A DNA stretch of 64,000 bases. Origin: Burkholderiales bacterium. Its GTDB lineage: Bacteria; Pseudomonadota; Gammaproteobacteria; Burkholderiales; Burkholderiaceae_D. A program made the translations under genes and the position numbers. The DNA lies in NCBI GenBank assembly GCA_016200895.1, contig JACQDX010000090.1:1-64000 (forward strand), given 5' to 3'. This document shows positions 9,173 to 17,219 of this stretch, one piece after another; the first letter of the stretch is position 1; each line of letters begins with the position of its first letter. The notes beneath the pieces were generated by a model, which saw only the letters and a program-made list of their open reading frames with translations, made no database searches and was not told the origin of the DNA.

Positions 9173-9975
9173 GTACCCAAGATAACAACAATATGCCAGC
9201 TGCACCGGCGCTATTGAGCCCACTAAAGCTAGCATTAAGTGCAGGCATCATCTTGCTGATCGTTGCCAGCTTTGTCAGTCTGAACATGGAATGGCGCGCC
9301 CTGTTCAGCGACGATGCCGCAGGAAAAACCTGGGAATTCATGCAAGGCTTTGCGCCGCCCGACATCAGTCCTGCCCTGCTGACAAAAACTGCCCTGGCTT
9401 CTTTTGAAACCCTGGCCATGTCGGCACTGGGCACCCTGATTGCCGCCATCCTGGGCCTGTTACTGGCCCTGCCAGCCAGCGGTCGCTTTGGCAAGGCGGC
9501 AAGAAGCAGCACGCGATTATTTTTAAACGTGGCGCGTGCCATACCCGAACTGGTATGGGCATCCATCATGTTGATTGCCGCTGGCCTTGGACCCTTTGCT
9601 GGCACCATCGCGCTGGCCGCCCATACCACCGGTGTACTTGGTCGCCTGTTTGCCGAAGTACTGGAAAATGCCGCACCACAGGCTGAATCCACATTACGTC
9701 TGAACGGTGCCTCTGCCATCAATGCCTTCCTGTATGCCACGCTGCCACAAAGCCTGCCACAAATGCTGTCCTATACGCTTTACCGCTGGGAAAACAATAT
9801 TCGCGCAGCAGCCATACTTGGCGTGGTCGGTGCTGGTGGTTTGGGCCAGATGCTGAAATATCATTTATCATTATTCCAGATGCAGACGGCGGCCACTGTC
9901 ATCATCGCCATGCTGATTTTGGTGGCGATGGTGGATGCATTGAGCTTTACGATGCGGCGCTGGCTGATGCGTTGA
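9169..9975 (+). CDS. PhnE-like ABC importer permease, second copy
   Basis: A 268-residue paralogue of the preceding permease with the same layout: one N-terminal membrane helix, then the permease domain with the coupling loop around RLNGASAINAFLYATLPQSL and the VGAGGLGQ block near residues 222-229. The 4-bp ATGA overlap with the upstream gene shows translational coupling. Systems with two distinct PhnE-like permeases are known within this transporter family. It ends the importer operon. Confidence 0.87.
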   Translation: MSTQDNNNMPAAPALLSPLKLALSAGIILLIVASFVSLNMEWRALFSDDAAGKTWEFMQGFAPPDISPALLTKTALASFETLAMSALGTLIAAILGLLLALPASGRFGKAARSSTRLFLNVARAIPELVWASIMLIAAGLGPFAGTIALAAHTTGVLGRLFAEVLENAAPQAESTLRLNGASAINAFLYATLPQSLPQMLSYTLYRWENNIRAAAILGVVGAGGLGQMLKYHLSLFQMQTAATVIIAMLILVAMVDALSFTMRRWLMR

Positions 9976-10013
9976 TTCCTTTTCAAGGCCATTCATATAT
10001 ATATTTGACCATC

Positions 10014-10535
10014 ATGTCTATTTTCAAAATCCCTGAATCTTTAGAGACGACCAGGCTACAACTCAGGATGTTTAGAGAAGAGGACTGGCTTGCATTGCAC
10101 GAACACTATTCTGATCCTGAATGCACGAGCTTTACCTTTCGTCGTGCCCTGACCGAAGGCGAAAGCTGGCGTGCCATGGCCAGCATGCTGGGTCATTGGC
10201 AATTACGCGGCTACGGCCCCTATGCTATTGTTGAGAAAACCTCAGAGGCTATCATCGGTGCCGCAGGCCTGTGGTACCCGAATGACTGGCCAGAGCCAGA
10301 AATAAAATGGGCGCTGACGCGGCGCTACTGGGGCAAGGCTTATGCCAGTGAAGCTGTCAGGGCAGTACAAACCATGGCGGCAGAGTATTTGCCAGATCTA
10401 CCACTTATCAGCTTTATCCATAGCGACAACCTGGCTTCAATCAAACTGGCACTGGCAGTTGGTGCACGACTGGAAAAACAGGTCGAGTTCCGCGGTGGTC
10501 TGTGGCATATTTATCGCCATCCCAATAAACTATAA
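10014..10535 (+). CDS. GNAT acetyltransferase, RimJ/RimL type
   Basis: About 173 residues. The opening ETTRLQLRMFREEDWLALHEHY and the block LTRRYWGKAYASEAVRAV are hallmarks of the RimJ/RimL-like GNAT subfamily (Acetyltransf_3), which acetylates N-termini or small molecules. The ATG at 10014 is preferred over an upstream in-frame TTG at 9972 that would add 14 residues unlike the family. It lies 38 bp after the second permease gene and 15 bp before the ATPase gene. The substrate is not predictable. Confidence 0.85.
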   Translation: MSIFKIPESLETTRLQLRMFREEDWLALHEHYSDPECTSFTFRRALTEGESWRAMASMLGHWQLRGYGPYAIVEKTSEAIIGAAGLWYPNDWPEPEIKWALTRRYWGKAYASEAVRAVQTMAAEYLPDLPLISFIHSDNLASIKLALAVGARLEKQVEFRGGLWHIYRHPNKL

Positions 10536-10550
10536 CTCTTAGACTTATCA

Positions 10551-11336
10551 ATGAGCCTGTCCGCCAAACCTTATCTGCAACGCATCAGCATACGCGATGA
10601 CGCCATCATTGATTTTGATAGCTACCCTTACTACATTCCGGCAGTCAGGGAACTGGATGTGCTGGAGTTTCATGCCGACGTGACTTTTTTCGTCGGCGAA
10701 AACGGCGCTGGCAAATCAACGGTGCTGGAAGCGATTGCCATGGCACTGGGTTATGGGCAGGAAGGTGGCACGAAGAATGTCGCTTTTCACACCACAGAAT
10801 CAGTCTCTTCGCTGCATCAGAATTTACGACTATCCAAAAGCTTCAAGAAACCTCGCGATGGCTATTTCTTGCGGGCAGAGAGTTTCTTCAATGTCGCCAC
10901 CTATATGGACGAAGTTGGCTATCTAGGTGGCTATGGCGGTTCGCTGCATACACGCTCGCATGGTGAATCTTTCATGGCACTGTTGCTCAACAAGTTGCAA
11001 GGCAATGGCCTTTACCTGATGGACGAGCCCGAAGCTGCGTTATCGCCAAACCGCCAATTGGCCGCCCTGAGCGCCATACATCAATTGGTGCAGGATGGCT
11101 CGCAATTCATTATCGCCACGCATTCACCGATACTGCTGTCATACCCGCATGCAAAAATCTACCAGTTTGACGACAGTGGCATCACCGGTACCAGCTATGA
11201 AGACACGGAACACTTTGCAGTGACCCGTGACTTCCTCAACAATTACACCAAACTGCTGGAACAGTTGCTGGCAGAAGGTGACAGATTAACAGAAAACCCG
11301 TCCCTATATATTTTGCCATTGACATACAATGCGTAA
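10551..11336 (+). CDS. AAA family ATPase (predicted ATPase, ABC/RecF-like)
   Basis: A 261-residue cytosolic ATPase. Walker A is GENGAGKST (about residues 49-57), the LxTRSHGESF segment stands where ABC-type ATPases have the signature motif, Walker B is LYLMDEPEAALSP (about 158-170), and IIATHSPILL supplies the switch His. It resembles the widespread one-domain predicted ATPases of the COG3910 kind; no partner nuclease or membrane domain is nearby. It is followed by an exported cyanophycinase gene after only 18 bp, which suggests co-transcription without revealing a function. Confidence 0.8.
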   Translation: MSLSAKPYLQRISIRDDAIIDFDSYPYYIPAVRELDVLEFHADVTFFVGENGAGKSTVLEAIAMALGYGQEGGTKNVAFHTTESVSSLHQNLRLSKSFKKPRDGYFLRAESFFNVATYMDEVGYLGGYGGSLHTRSHGESFMALLLNKLQGNGLYLMDEPEAALSPNRQLAALSAIHQLVQDGSQFIIATHSPILLSYPHAKIYQFDDSGITGTSYEDTEHFAVTRDFLNNYTKLLEQLLAEGDRLTENPSLYILPLTYNA

Positions 11337-11354
11337 AAAATCAGGATAAAAATA

Positions 11355-12605
11355 ATGGCAATTTCTCTGAAAAATACCAGTTGGCTGTTGCGTAGTTTGC
11401 TCAGTTGTCTAGCCCTCCTGCTCTGGCAATTACCCATGAATGCTCATGCAGAAGACAAGTCACTACAACAATCGACAGGTTCGCTTGTCATCATAGGCGG
11501 TGCCTTGCGAGCAGATAATGCCGTAGTCTGGCAACGCATAGTGCTGCAGGCAGGTGGCAAAGGCGCAAGGATCGCTGTCATCCCGGCGGCTGCTGGTAAT
11601 CCGGAAAAATCCGGGGGATTTGCTGTGGAATCCCTGAACCAGAATGGTGCCCAAGCTTTTTTGATTCCCCTGTCGGTCAAACATGCCCAATTCAAGCCGC
11701 AAGATATCGTCAACGATGCTGCCTGGCTGGATAAGCTGAAAGGTGCCAGCGGCGTGTATTTCACTGGCGGCGACCAGGGCCGCATCTTGCAGGCACTGGT
11801 CAAGCCGGATGGCAGCAAGACAGCCATGCTGGAAGCAATCTGGGCGCTATATCAACGCGGCGGTGTCATCGCTGGCAGCAGTGCCGGTGCCGCCATCATG
11901 AGTACCACTATGTTTTATGATGCCAAGCCTGTGCTACCTACCCTCAAGCTGGGTGTCTCTGACGGCAAGGAGATAGCCAACGGCCTGGGCTTCATCGGTC
12001 CGGATGTATTCATAGACCAGCACCTGATCATCCGTGGCCGCTTTGCCCGCATGCTGCCTGTCATGCTGAAGAAGAATTACAAGCTAGGGCTGGGTGTCGA
12101 TGAAAATACCGCCATGGTGGTCAGCAATCAGGGTGAAGTTGAAGTCATTGGCTATAAAGGTGCGATTTTGTTTGACCTGAGCCAGGCCACGACCGATGGC
12201 ACACAAAAGAATTTCAATATCAGTAATGCCCGCATCAGCTATCTTGATCGTAGCGACCGCTACAATTTACACACCAAGACCCTGACACCTTCGGCTGACA
12301 AACTACAACACAAAGTCAATCCTGCCCAGGCTTACAATACTGATCAGCGTTTTTACCCCGATATTCTGGCCAATACAGTTGTTACCGATCTGATGTTTCA
12401 TTTAATCGATGGCAAGCAGGAGCGTGCCATCGGTCTGGCTTTTGGTATGGATGCACAGCCTGAACTGGGTTTTGAATTCAGCTTTAGCAAAGTGACAGAA
12501 AGCCTGGGTTATTTTTCCAACGCATCTGGTGCGGAAAGTTATACCGTACATAATCTGCGTCTGGATGTGAGACCCGTGAGCATGAACCTGCCGCTGTATA
12601 AGTAG
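11355..12605 (+). CDS. Cyanophycinase, exported (peptidase S51)
   Basis: Hydrolyses cyanophycin, the Asp-Arg storage polymer, to beta-Asp-Arg dipeptides. Length is 416 with a signal peptide (hydrophobic segment about 11-28, cleavage near AHA-ED), so this is an extracellular or periplasmic type. FTGGDQGRI and the nucleophile elbow GSSAGAAIMS mark the S51 Ser protease-like active site, and FIDQHLIIRGR is also conserved. No cyanophycin synthetase gene is in the window, consistent with a scavenging role. The stop codon TAG is formed by the last gene base T plus the first two bases of an inserted repeat element; the undisturbed target would have read TAA. Confidence 0.9.
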   Translation: MAISLKNTSWLLRSLLSCLALLLWQLPMNAHAEDKSLQQSTGSLVIIGGALRADNAVVWQRIVLQAGGKGARIAVIPAAAGNPEKSGGFAVESLNQNGAQAFLIPLSVKHAQFKPQDIVNDAAWLDKLKGASGVYFTGGDQGRILQALVKPDGSKTAMLEAIWALYQRGGVIAGSSAGAAIMSTTMFYDAKPVLPTLKLGVSDGKEIANGLGFIGPDVFIDQHLIIRGRFARMLPVMLKKNYKLGLGVDENTAMVVSNQGEVEVIGYKGAILFDLSQATTDGTQKNFNISNARISYLDRSDRYNLHTKTLTPSADKLQHKVNPAQAYNTDQRFYPDILANTVVTDLMFHLIDGKQERAIGLAFGMDAQPELGFEFSFSKVTESLGYFSNASGAESYTVHNLRLDVRPVSMNLPLYK

Positions 12606-12791
12606 CGCTTACGCAAAACCGCCCAAGCTGCGCTGCAGATCCTCTTCTAAGAGTCATGTACTGAAGTACTGTCTTCGTCGCTGCGGTGTAGCCGGGATGT
12701 CAGTCCGCATGTTACCTGCCGACGAAACGAAACTCGCTTGCAAGGGAGGTTTCTTAAAGCGACAATGCTGGGACAATTTTGCGTAAGTCCT
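12604..12791 (-). repeat. Palindromic MITE-like element, copy A (reverse orientation, with internal extra DNA)
   Basis: Same ends as the other copies of the family: on the minus strand it begins AGGACTTACGCAAAATTGTC and ends with the inverted counterpart, here decayed to AAGCGCT. It keeps the core GCGACGAAGACAGTACTT but carries about 80 bp of extra sequence between the left arm and the core, hence 188 bp instead of about 101. Direct repeats ATAAGT flank it at 12598-12603 and 12793-12798, with one extra base at one end, which suggests insertion with a 6-bp target duplication. Confidence 0.8.
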
Positions 12792-12802
12792 GATAAGTAA
12801 AT

Positions 12803-12903
12803 AGGACTTACGCAAAATTGTCCCAGCAAGGTGTAGCGACGAAGACAGTACTTTAGTGCGGCGAGGAGCTGCAACGCAGCTGGGGTGGTTTTGCGCAAGT
12901 CCT
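12803..12903 (+). repeat. Palindromic MITE-like element, copy B
   Basis: A 101-bp element starting AGGACTTACGCAAAATTGTC and ending GGTTTTGCGCAAGTCCT. The 25-bp ends are near-perfect inverted repeats and the middle has the family core CGACGAAGACAGTACTTTAG and a small hairpin AGCTGC-AAC-GCAGCT. It sits 11 bp after copy A. Flanks are AGTAAA (12796-12801) and GGTAAA (12904-12909), matching at 5 of 6 bases. Confidence 0.85.
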
Positions 12904-13225
12904 GGTAAACCCAAATAAAACAAAAATCCCCTTAAGCAAGGTGCGTCTTGACACCATCCAGTGCGCTATCCCTCCTTCTGCACGACGTCCCCTTCTTATT
13001 TGTCGTTTGTTTGCAAATTCTTCCTCTCAGGCATCCGAGCTTCACTTACAATCAGACTACGGCCCTGCACTGCGCACCGCAAGGAGGGCTGCGTGATCGC
13101 CAATTATTAAAACTATGCAGACCTGCCCCAAAATGCAGGTGGACTAGCCTGAGGTGATACCCGTTTTTCTCTCGCGCGTCCGCCCGGCATTGCAGCAAAC
13201 TGCAACAAACCAGTGAGACCACACC
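12904..13225. other. Intergenic region before the chemoreceptor gene
   Basis: No convincing gene. It contains a short hairpin, ACCTGC-N8-GCAGGT (about 13121-13140), roughly 85 bp before the chemoreceptor start, and a purine-rich GCAAGGAGGGCTGCG stretch. A regulatory leader is possible but I could not match it to a known riboswitch class. Confidence 0.4.
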
Positions 13226-14833
13226 ATGAAACTCAGCACCCGCATCATCTTGCTGTGCGCCATCACCCTGTTCGGCATTTCAGTCATTTCTGCCATTTCC
13301 CTGTACTCCTTGCGCCAGACCATGACCAAGGAGCGTACTGAACAGATTTCCAATATGGTAGAAATGGCGCATGCGGCCATAGAGAAAGCCTATGCACTGG
13401 AGCAGGCTGGCAAGCTCTCACGTGATGATGCGCAAAAACAGGCCAAGCTGGCAATTTCCAGTTTCCATAAAGATGAAATGTATTTCTTTGTGCGTGGTTA
13501 TTCCGATGATTTGCTGCGCGTACATCCCAAGGCTGACCGCATCGGTGTTCCGCAGAAGGACATGAAAGAATCTGGTGACCGCTATCGCGCCTCTCTGGAA
13601 AAAAACAAGATAGGTGTTGTGCAGGCAATGGGTACCAGGCCAGGGGTGCAAGGCCAGGTAGAAAAAATCTATGCAGTCATGCGCTTCGCCCCATGGGACT
13701 GGCTGGTAGGCACTGGCACCTATCTGGATGACATAAATGTAGCCTTCTGGCAGCAGGCTGGCATCATGCTGGGTGTGGGCGGCATCATGATGGCCATGGT
13801 GGGTGCATTGGCCTGGCATATGACACGTTCCATCCTGGGTCAGCTAGGTGGTGAACCAGCTTATGCGGCTGAAGTGGTGGGCCATATTGCAGAGGGTGAC
13901 CTGACTACCGACATACAGATCAGGGACAATGACCAATCCAGCCTGTTATTTGCCATCAAGACCATGCGCGACAAACTCGCAGCGGTTGTCGGTGAGGTGC
14001 GTACCGGGTCTGAATCCATCGCCACTGCATCTGGCGAAATTGCCTCTGGCAATCTGGATTTGTCTAACCGCACCGAGCAACAGGCAGGCGCACTGGAAGA
14101 AACTTCGTCAACCATGGAAGAACTGACTTCCACCGTCAAACAAAATGCAGACAATGCAAGGCAGGCCAATCAACTCGCCATCTCTGCATCTGAAGTGGCA
14201 ACCCAGGGCGGCAGCGTGGTGGGTAAAGTGGTGGCCACCATGGGTTCTATCAATGAATCATCGAAAAAAATCGTCGATATCATCAGCGTGATTGATGGCA
14301 TTGCCTTCCAGACCAATATCCTGGCCTTGAATGCCGCAGTCGAAGCTGCGCGTGCGGGTGAACAGGGGCGCGGTTTTGCCGTGGTTGCCAGTGAAGTGCG
14401 TAACCTGGCGCAACGCTCTGCCTCTGCAGCCAAAGAAATCAAAACCCTGATAGACAGCTCGGCAGAGAAAGTGGAAGAAGGCGGCAAATTGGTTGCCATC
14501 GCAGGTTCCACCATGGATGAGGTTGTCGCCAGCGTCCGGCGCGTGACAGATATCGTGGCCGAGATTGCCTCAGCCAGCCAGGAGCAAAGTTCGGGAATAG
14601 AACAGGTCAATCACGCCATTGTTGATATGGACAATATGACACAGCAAAATGCAGCCCTGGTAGAGCAGGCATCGGCTGCAGCCCAGGCCATGAACGAACA
14701 GGCAGCCAGCCTTGCGCAAGTGGTGAATATTTTCAAGGTACAGCAACAGGTTAACGCCGCACCGCAAGTGAGCCGGGCAACTGTACGTCCAGCGCAAACC
14801 GGTCAGGCTAATCAGCCACGCCGTTTACGCTAG
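13226..14833 (+). CDS. Methyl-accepting chemotaxis protein with single Cache sensor
   Basis: A 535-residue transmembrane chemoreceptor. A first membrane helix lies at about 7-27, a periplasmic single-Cache (sCache_2) domain at about 30-175 ([20 protein letters not shown] and [15 protein letters not shown]), a second helix at about 178-198, then HAMP and the MA signalling domain with the hairpin-tip sequence [20 protein letters not shown]. It should relay a small-molecule signal to CheA/CheW. There is no C-terminal CheB/CheR-binding pentapeptide; it ends in QPRRLR. The ligand is not predictable. Confidence 0.94.
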   Translation: MKLSTRIILLCAITLFGISVISAISLYSLRQTMTKERTEQISNMVEMAHAAIEKAYALEQAGKLSRDDAQKQAKLAISSFHKDEMYFFVRGYSDDLLRVHPKADRIGVPQKDMKESGDRYRASLEKNKIGVVQAMGTRPGVQGQVEKIYAVMRFAPWDWLVGTGTYLDDINVAFWQQAGIMLGVGGIMMAMVGALAWHMTRSILGQLGGEPAYAAEVVGHIAEGDLTTDIQIRDNDQSSLLFAIKTMRDKLAAVVGEVRTGSESIATASGEIASGNLDLSNRTEQQAGALEETSSTMEELTSTVKQNADNARQANQLAISASEVATQGGSVVGKVVATMGSINESSKKIVDIISVIDGIAFQTNILALNAAVEAARAGEQGRGFAVVASEVRNLAQRSASAAKEIKTLIDSSAEKVEEGGKLVAIAGSTMDEVVASVRRVTDIVAEIASASQEQSSGIEQVNHAIVDMDNMTQQNAALVEQASAAAQAMNEQAASLAQVVNIFKVQQQVNAAPQVSRATVRPAQTGQANQPRRLR

Positions 14834-14855
14834 ATCGCAATAATCAGGAAAAGCG

Positions 14856-15721
14856 TTAGAGAAAAATCTTCCCGCTCAATGTGGCAATGACGCGCTGGCG
14901 CTGCAAAGCCTGCTCACTTGCAGTATTGCCGCGGCCTGAATTGACAGAAAGATCAATCACGGTAGTTTGTTGGTCTGGCTGATTTTTTGTATCCACCAGC
15001 TTACCCAACTCGTAACGGGATATGGATAAATTGCGGTCATGGCTCTTTTCCAGGCGTGCACTATTCACCTGATTTTTTTCAAAGCCGATGTCCAGCTTAC
15101 TGCTCCCATGATCGTCTACCTTGACATAGCGATAATTCTGCGAACTCTTGCTCTCACCCAGCATCGGTTTTTTGCCTGATTTTAATTCCAGATGAAAGGC
15201 AGCACTGAGGCTGGACTCCAGGTTCTGGCTGATCTTCCCACTCGTCAGATGCCCTTCCTGTGTCGTCTTCTGGCTGGTCTGAAAGTTGAAATAATCGCTT
15301 TCCTGCAAGCGCGCCGGGTTTGGTGAGGTGGTCACGCTTTTGATCTTTGCATCAAAGTCTGCCAAGCCGGTTAACAAGGAACTGGCACTGGTATCCCAAA
15401 AGGCTGGTGTCTTTGCTGGCACCAGGCCTCCCACACTATTGTCATCATCCGATGTATTGATTCTCTGCATGGCAGAAAATGCTTCCTTGTATTGCGATAC
15501 CAAACCTTCATCTGCATTGCCACGCTTGGCTGCACTGTCGATTTGTCCCAGAAATTGCTCGATAGCATTATTTCTTTGCGTCGCATTCCCCTGAGCCCTG
15601 CATTGTCATGCTTAACATCAATATCAATAACACCGCTATCCGATGTCAGCTTGCGCTGGTGATGTGATTGATTAATCTTGTAATCAAGTTGGCGGTCACC
15701 TGCCTTAATCGAATTATTCAT
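14856..15721 (-). pseudogene. Unknown protein gene interrupted by a frameshift
   Basis: Two minus-strand frames read as one protein. The first starts at the ATG at 15721 behind an AAGG site (MNNSIKAGDRQLDYKINQSH) and runs sensibly to about 15590 (DIDVKHDNAG). The sequence then continues sensibly in another frame (GNATQRNNAIEQFLGQID) down to the stop at 14856; that frame has a stop just upstream of the junction. A one-base change in the GGGG run near 15582-15597 would join them into about 288 residues. The product is hydrophilic, Ser/Asn-rich and without membrane segments; I do not recognise it. Either a real mutation or a sequencing error. Confidence 0.6.
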
Positions 15722-15735
15722 ATTGCCTTGCACAT

Positions 15736-15765
15736 AAAAAAGAGATGCCTATGCATCTCTTTTTT
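15736..15765. terminator. Intrinsic terminator downstream of the TonB-like gene
   Basis: A perfect 13-bp stem, AAAAAAGAGATGC, loop CTAT, GCATCTCTTTTTT, with A- and T-runs on both sides so it could act in both directions. It follows the minus-strand TonB-like gene by about 40 bp. Confidence 0.9.
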
Positions 15766-15806
15766 ATGTTTTGCTGAACCAATACTTCAGCAATGATCAC
15801 TACTAA

Positions 15807-16142
15807 TCAGGAGAGGCTCCAGACATATTCCAACTTAGTCCAGGCTTGTTGTGGCTTGCCATCTTTAGCACCTGGTTTGAATTTGCAGGACGAATAGATC
15901 TTTTGTGTTGCCTTGTCCAAAGCCTTGGAACCACTGGACTTCTCTACTTTCGAGTCAACCACCGCGCCATCCGGGCCAACCAGCACGGACAAAACAACGG
16001 TGCCAGTTTCTTCGTTCATCAGGGCGGATTTTGGATAAACCGGTTTTTCGCAAGTTTGTTTATCAACGGTTGGTGCAACTTCACTGGCAAAACTAGCGAA
16101 AGAAGAAGCAACGAGAACGGTAGCGAGAAGTAATTTTTTCAT
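15807..16142 (-). CDS. Small exported TonB C-terminal domain protein
   Basis: A 111-residue protein with a signal peptide (MKKLLLATVLVASSFASFAS) followed by a TonB C-terminal-like domain: KPVYPKSALMNEETGTVVLSVLVG with the YP-x-A and G-x-V-x-L pattern, ending KLEYVWSLS. It lacks the N-terminal membrane anchor and Pro-rich spacer of a true TonB, so it cannot couple to ExbBD in the usual way and is probably a soluble periplasmic relative. The gene is monocistronic, with a terminator after it. Confidence 0.8.
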   Translation of the reverse strand: MKKLLLATVLVASSFASFASEVAPTVDKQTCEKPVYPKSALMNEETGTVVLSVLVGPDGAVVDSKVEKSSGSKALDKATQKIYSSCKFKPGAKDGKPQQAWTKLEYVWSLS

Positions 16143-16494
16143 GGGAGTGGACGCAGGGAATAAAAAACAAGGCGGAATTTAAGGAAATAATGGTATTGCC
16201 ATATGGAAACAGATGCGTATTTTACTGCACATTTTTTCCGCAACGCAACATTTTTCCCATTTAATCAGCGCAATGATTGTTAAAGATTGTGCCCCGCACG
16301 CATAGCCAAACGACCATCATTGCGCTATGACAATGTGAACTTTGCAAGGTGTTGCTCCCTGACATGGAGACTTTGCTTTTTTCATACATCTCCACTAGTC
16401 TTAATTCAGGCATTCCCTTGTCATTAATGCCTACAAAAAAATCGAGACACTTAATTAAGCAAAAAAATAAAACGCTTTTAAGGAGACTAGAAAA
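16143..16494. other. Divergent intergenic region
   Basis: It separates the TonB-like gene and the Cache protein gene, which are transcribed away from each other. A strong ribosome binding site AAGGAG stands 10-15 bp before the ATG at 16495. I see no other gene, hairpin or operator here that I can support. Confidence 0.4.
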
Positions 16495-16947
16495 ATGAAA
16501 CTCTTCAAATTGCTAATGGTATTGCTGCTGGCAGGTCAATTCCACTTCGCCCTGGCTGACGATAACCCCGCCGATGCCATCTCCATGGTCGATAAAGGCC
16601 TGGCTTATATGCAAAAAAATGGCAAGGATGCCTTGGTACAGGAAATCAATAATAAGAATCCAGAATTCATCAATGGCTCGATTTATCTTTATGTGCGCGG
16701 ACTGGATGGTGTCGTCATTGCCCACCCGATCAACCCTAAACTGATAGGCAAAAACATGCTGGATCTGCCTGATGCCGATGGCAAATACTATCGCAAGGAA
16801 ATCATTGCACTGGCCAAGAGCAAGGGGAAAGGCTGGGTAGACTATCGCTACAATAATCCTGTCAGCAAGCAAATAGAAAACAAAACCACTTATATTTTCC
16901 GCAGTAATGATGTGATACTCGAAGCAGGAATATACAAAGGAAAGTAG
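16495..16947 (+). CDS. Periplasmic single-Cache domain protein
   Basis: A 150-residue exported protein: signal peptide of about 21 residues (ending HFALAD), then a single Cache_2-type sensor fold, with INGSIYLYVRGLDGVVIAHP, a core beta-strand pattern found in chemoreceptor and kinase sensor domains, and GKGWVDYRYNNPVSKQIENK. It is a sensor domain without any output domain, so it probably binds a small ligand and works with a partner or as a carrier. A clear AAGGAG site precedes the start and a strong terminator follows 20 bp after the stop, so it is a one-gene unit. It is related in fold to the sensor of the chemoreceptor at 13.2 kb. Confidence 0.8.
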   Translation: MKLFKLLMVLLLAGQFHFALADDNPADAISMVDKGLAYMQKNGKDALVQEINNKNPEFINGSIYLYVRGLDGVVIAHPINPKLIGKNMLDLPDADGKYYRKEIIALAKSKGKGWVDYRYNNPVSKQIENKTTYIFRSNDVILEAGIYKGK

Positions 16948-16967
16948 TTTTTACTTCTCTTGTCGAC

Positions 16968-16999
16968 AAAAAGGTATCGATTTTTTCGATACCTTTTTT
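16968..16999 (+). terminator. Intrinsic terminator after the Cache protein gene
   Basis: A 13-bp perfect stem, AAAAAGGTATCGA paired with TCGATACCTTTTT, with a T-rich loop and a T-run after it. Confidence 0.93.
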
Positions 17000-17051
17000 A
17001 TTTTTCCGTCCGCAAAAAAATGCCGTTGAAATAATACCTTTCCAAACACTT

Positions 17052-17067
17052 TGTACGGCATCGTACA
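17052..17067. promoter_or_regulatory. Palindrome TGTACG-GCAT-CGTACA
   Basis: A perfect 6+6 inverted repeat with a 4-bp spacer, 153 bp before the GGDEF-EAL gene. It may be an operator for that gene; the regulator is unknown. Confidence 0.4.
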
Positions 17068-17219
17068 GACGCATAAGTTTTCATCAAGTAATTTCTGTCC
17101 AGGCATCATGACAAGACAAGTTCTTGCATGAGCAAGATATTTAACGCAAACCGGCTGGCGACTCCGTCACGGCAGTCTTTGGCTGCCTTCATTTTGCAAA
17201 GTTTACAAGGAGCCAGCTC

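Noticed and set aside
12948-13157. A 69-codon frame before the chemoreceptor gene
   Set aside because: No ribosome site and it spans a hairpin; considered non-coding leader or spacer.
12904-13225. Possible c-di-GMP riboswitch in the leader of the chemoreceptor gene
   Set aside because: I looked for the GEMM pattern because of the GCAAGGAGGGCTGCG and hairpin stretch, but the conserved blocks do not line up.
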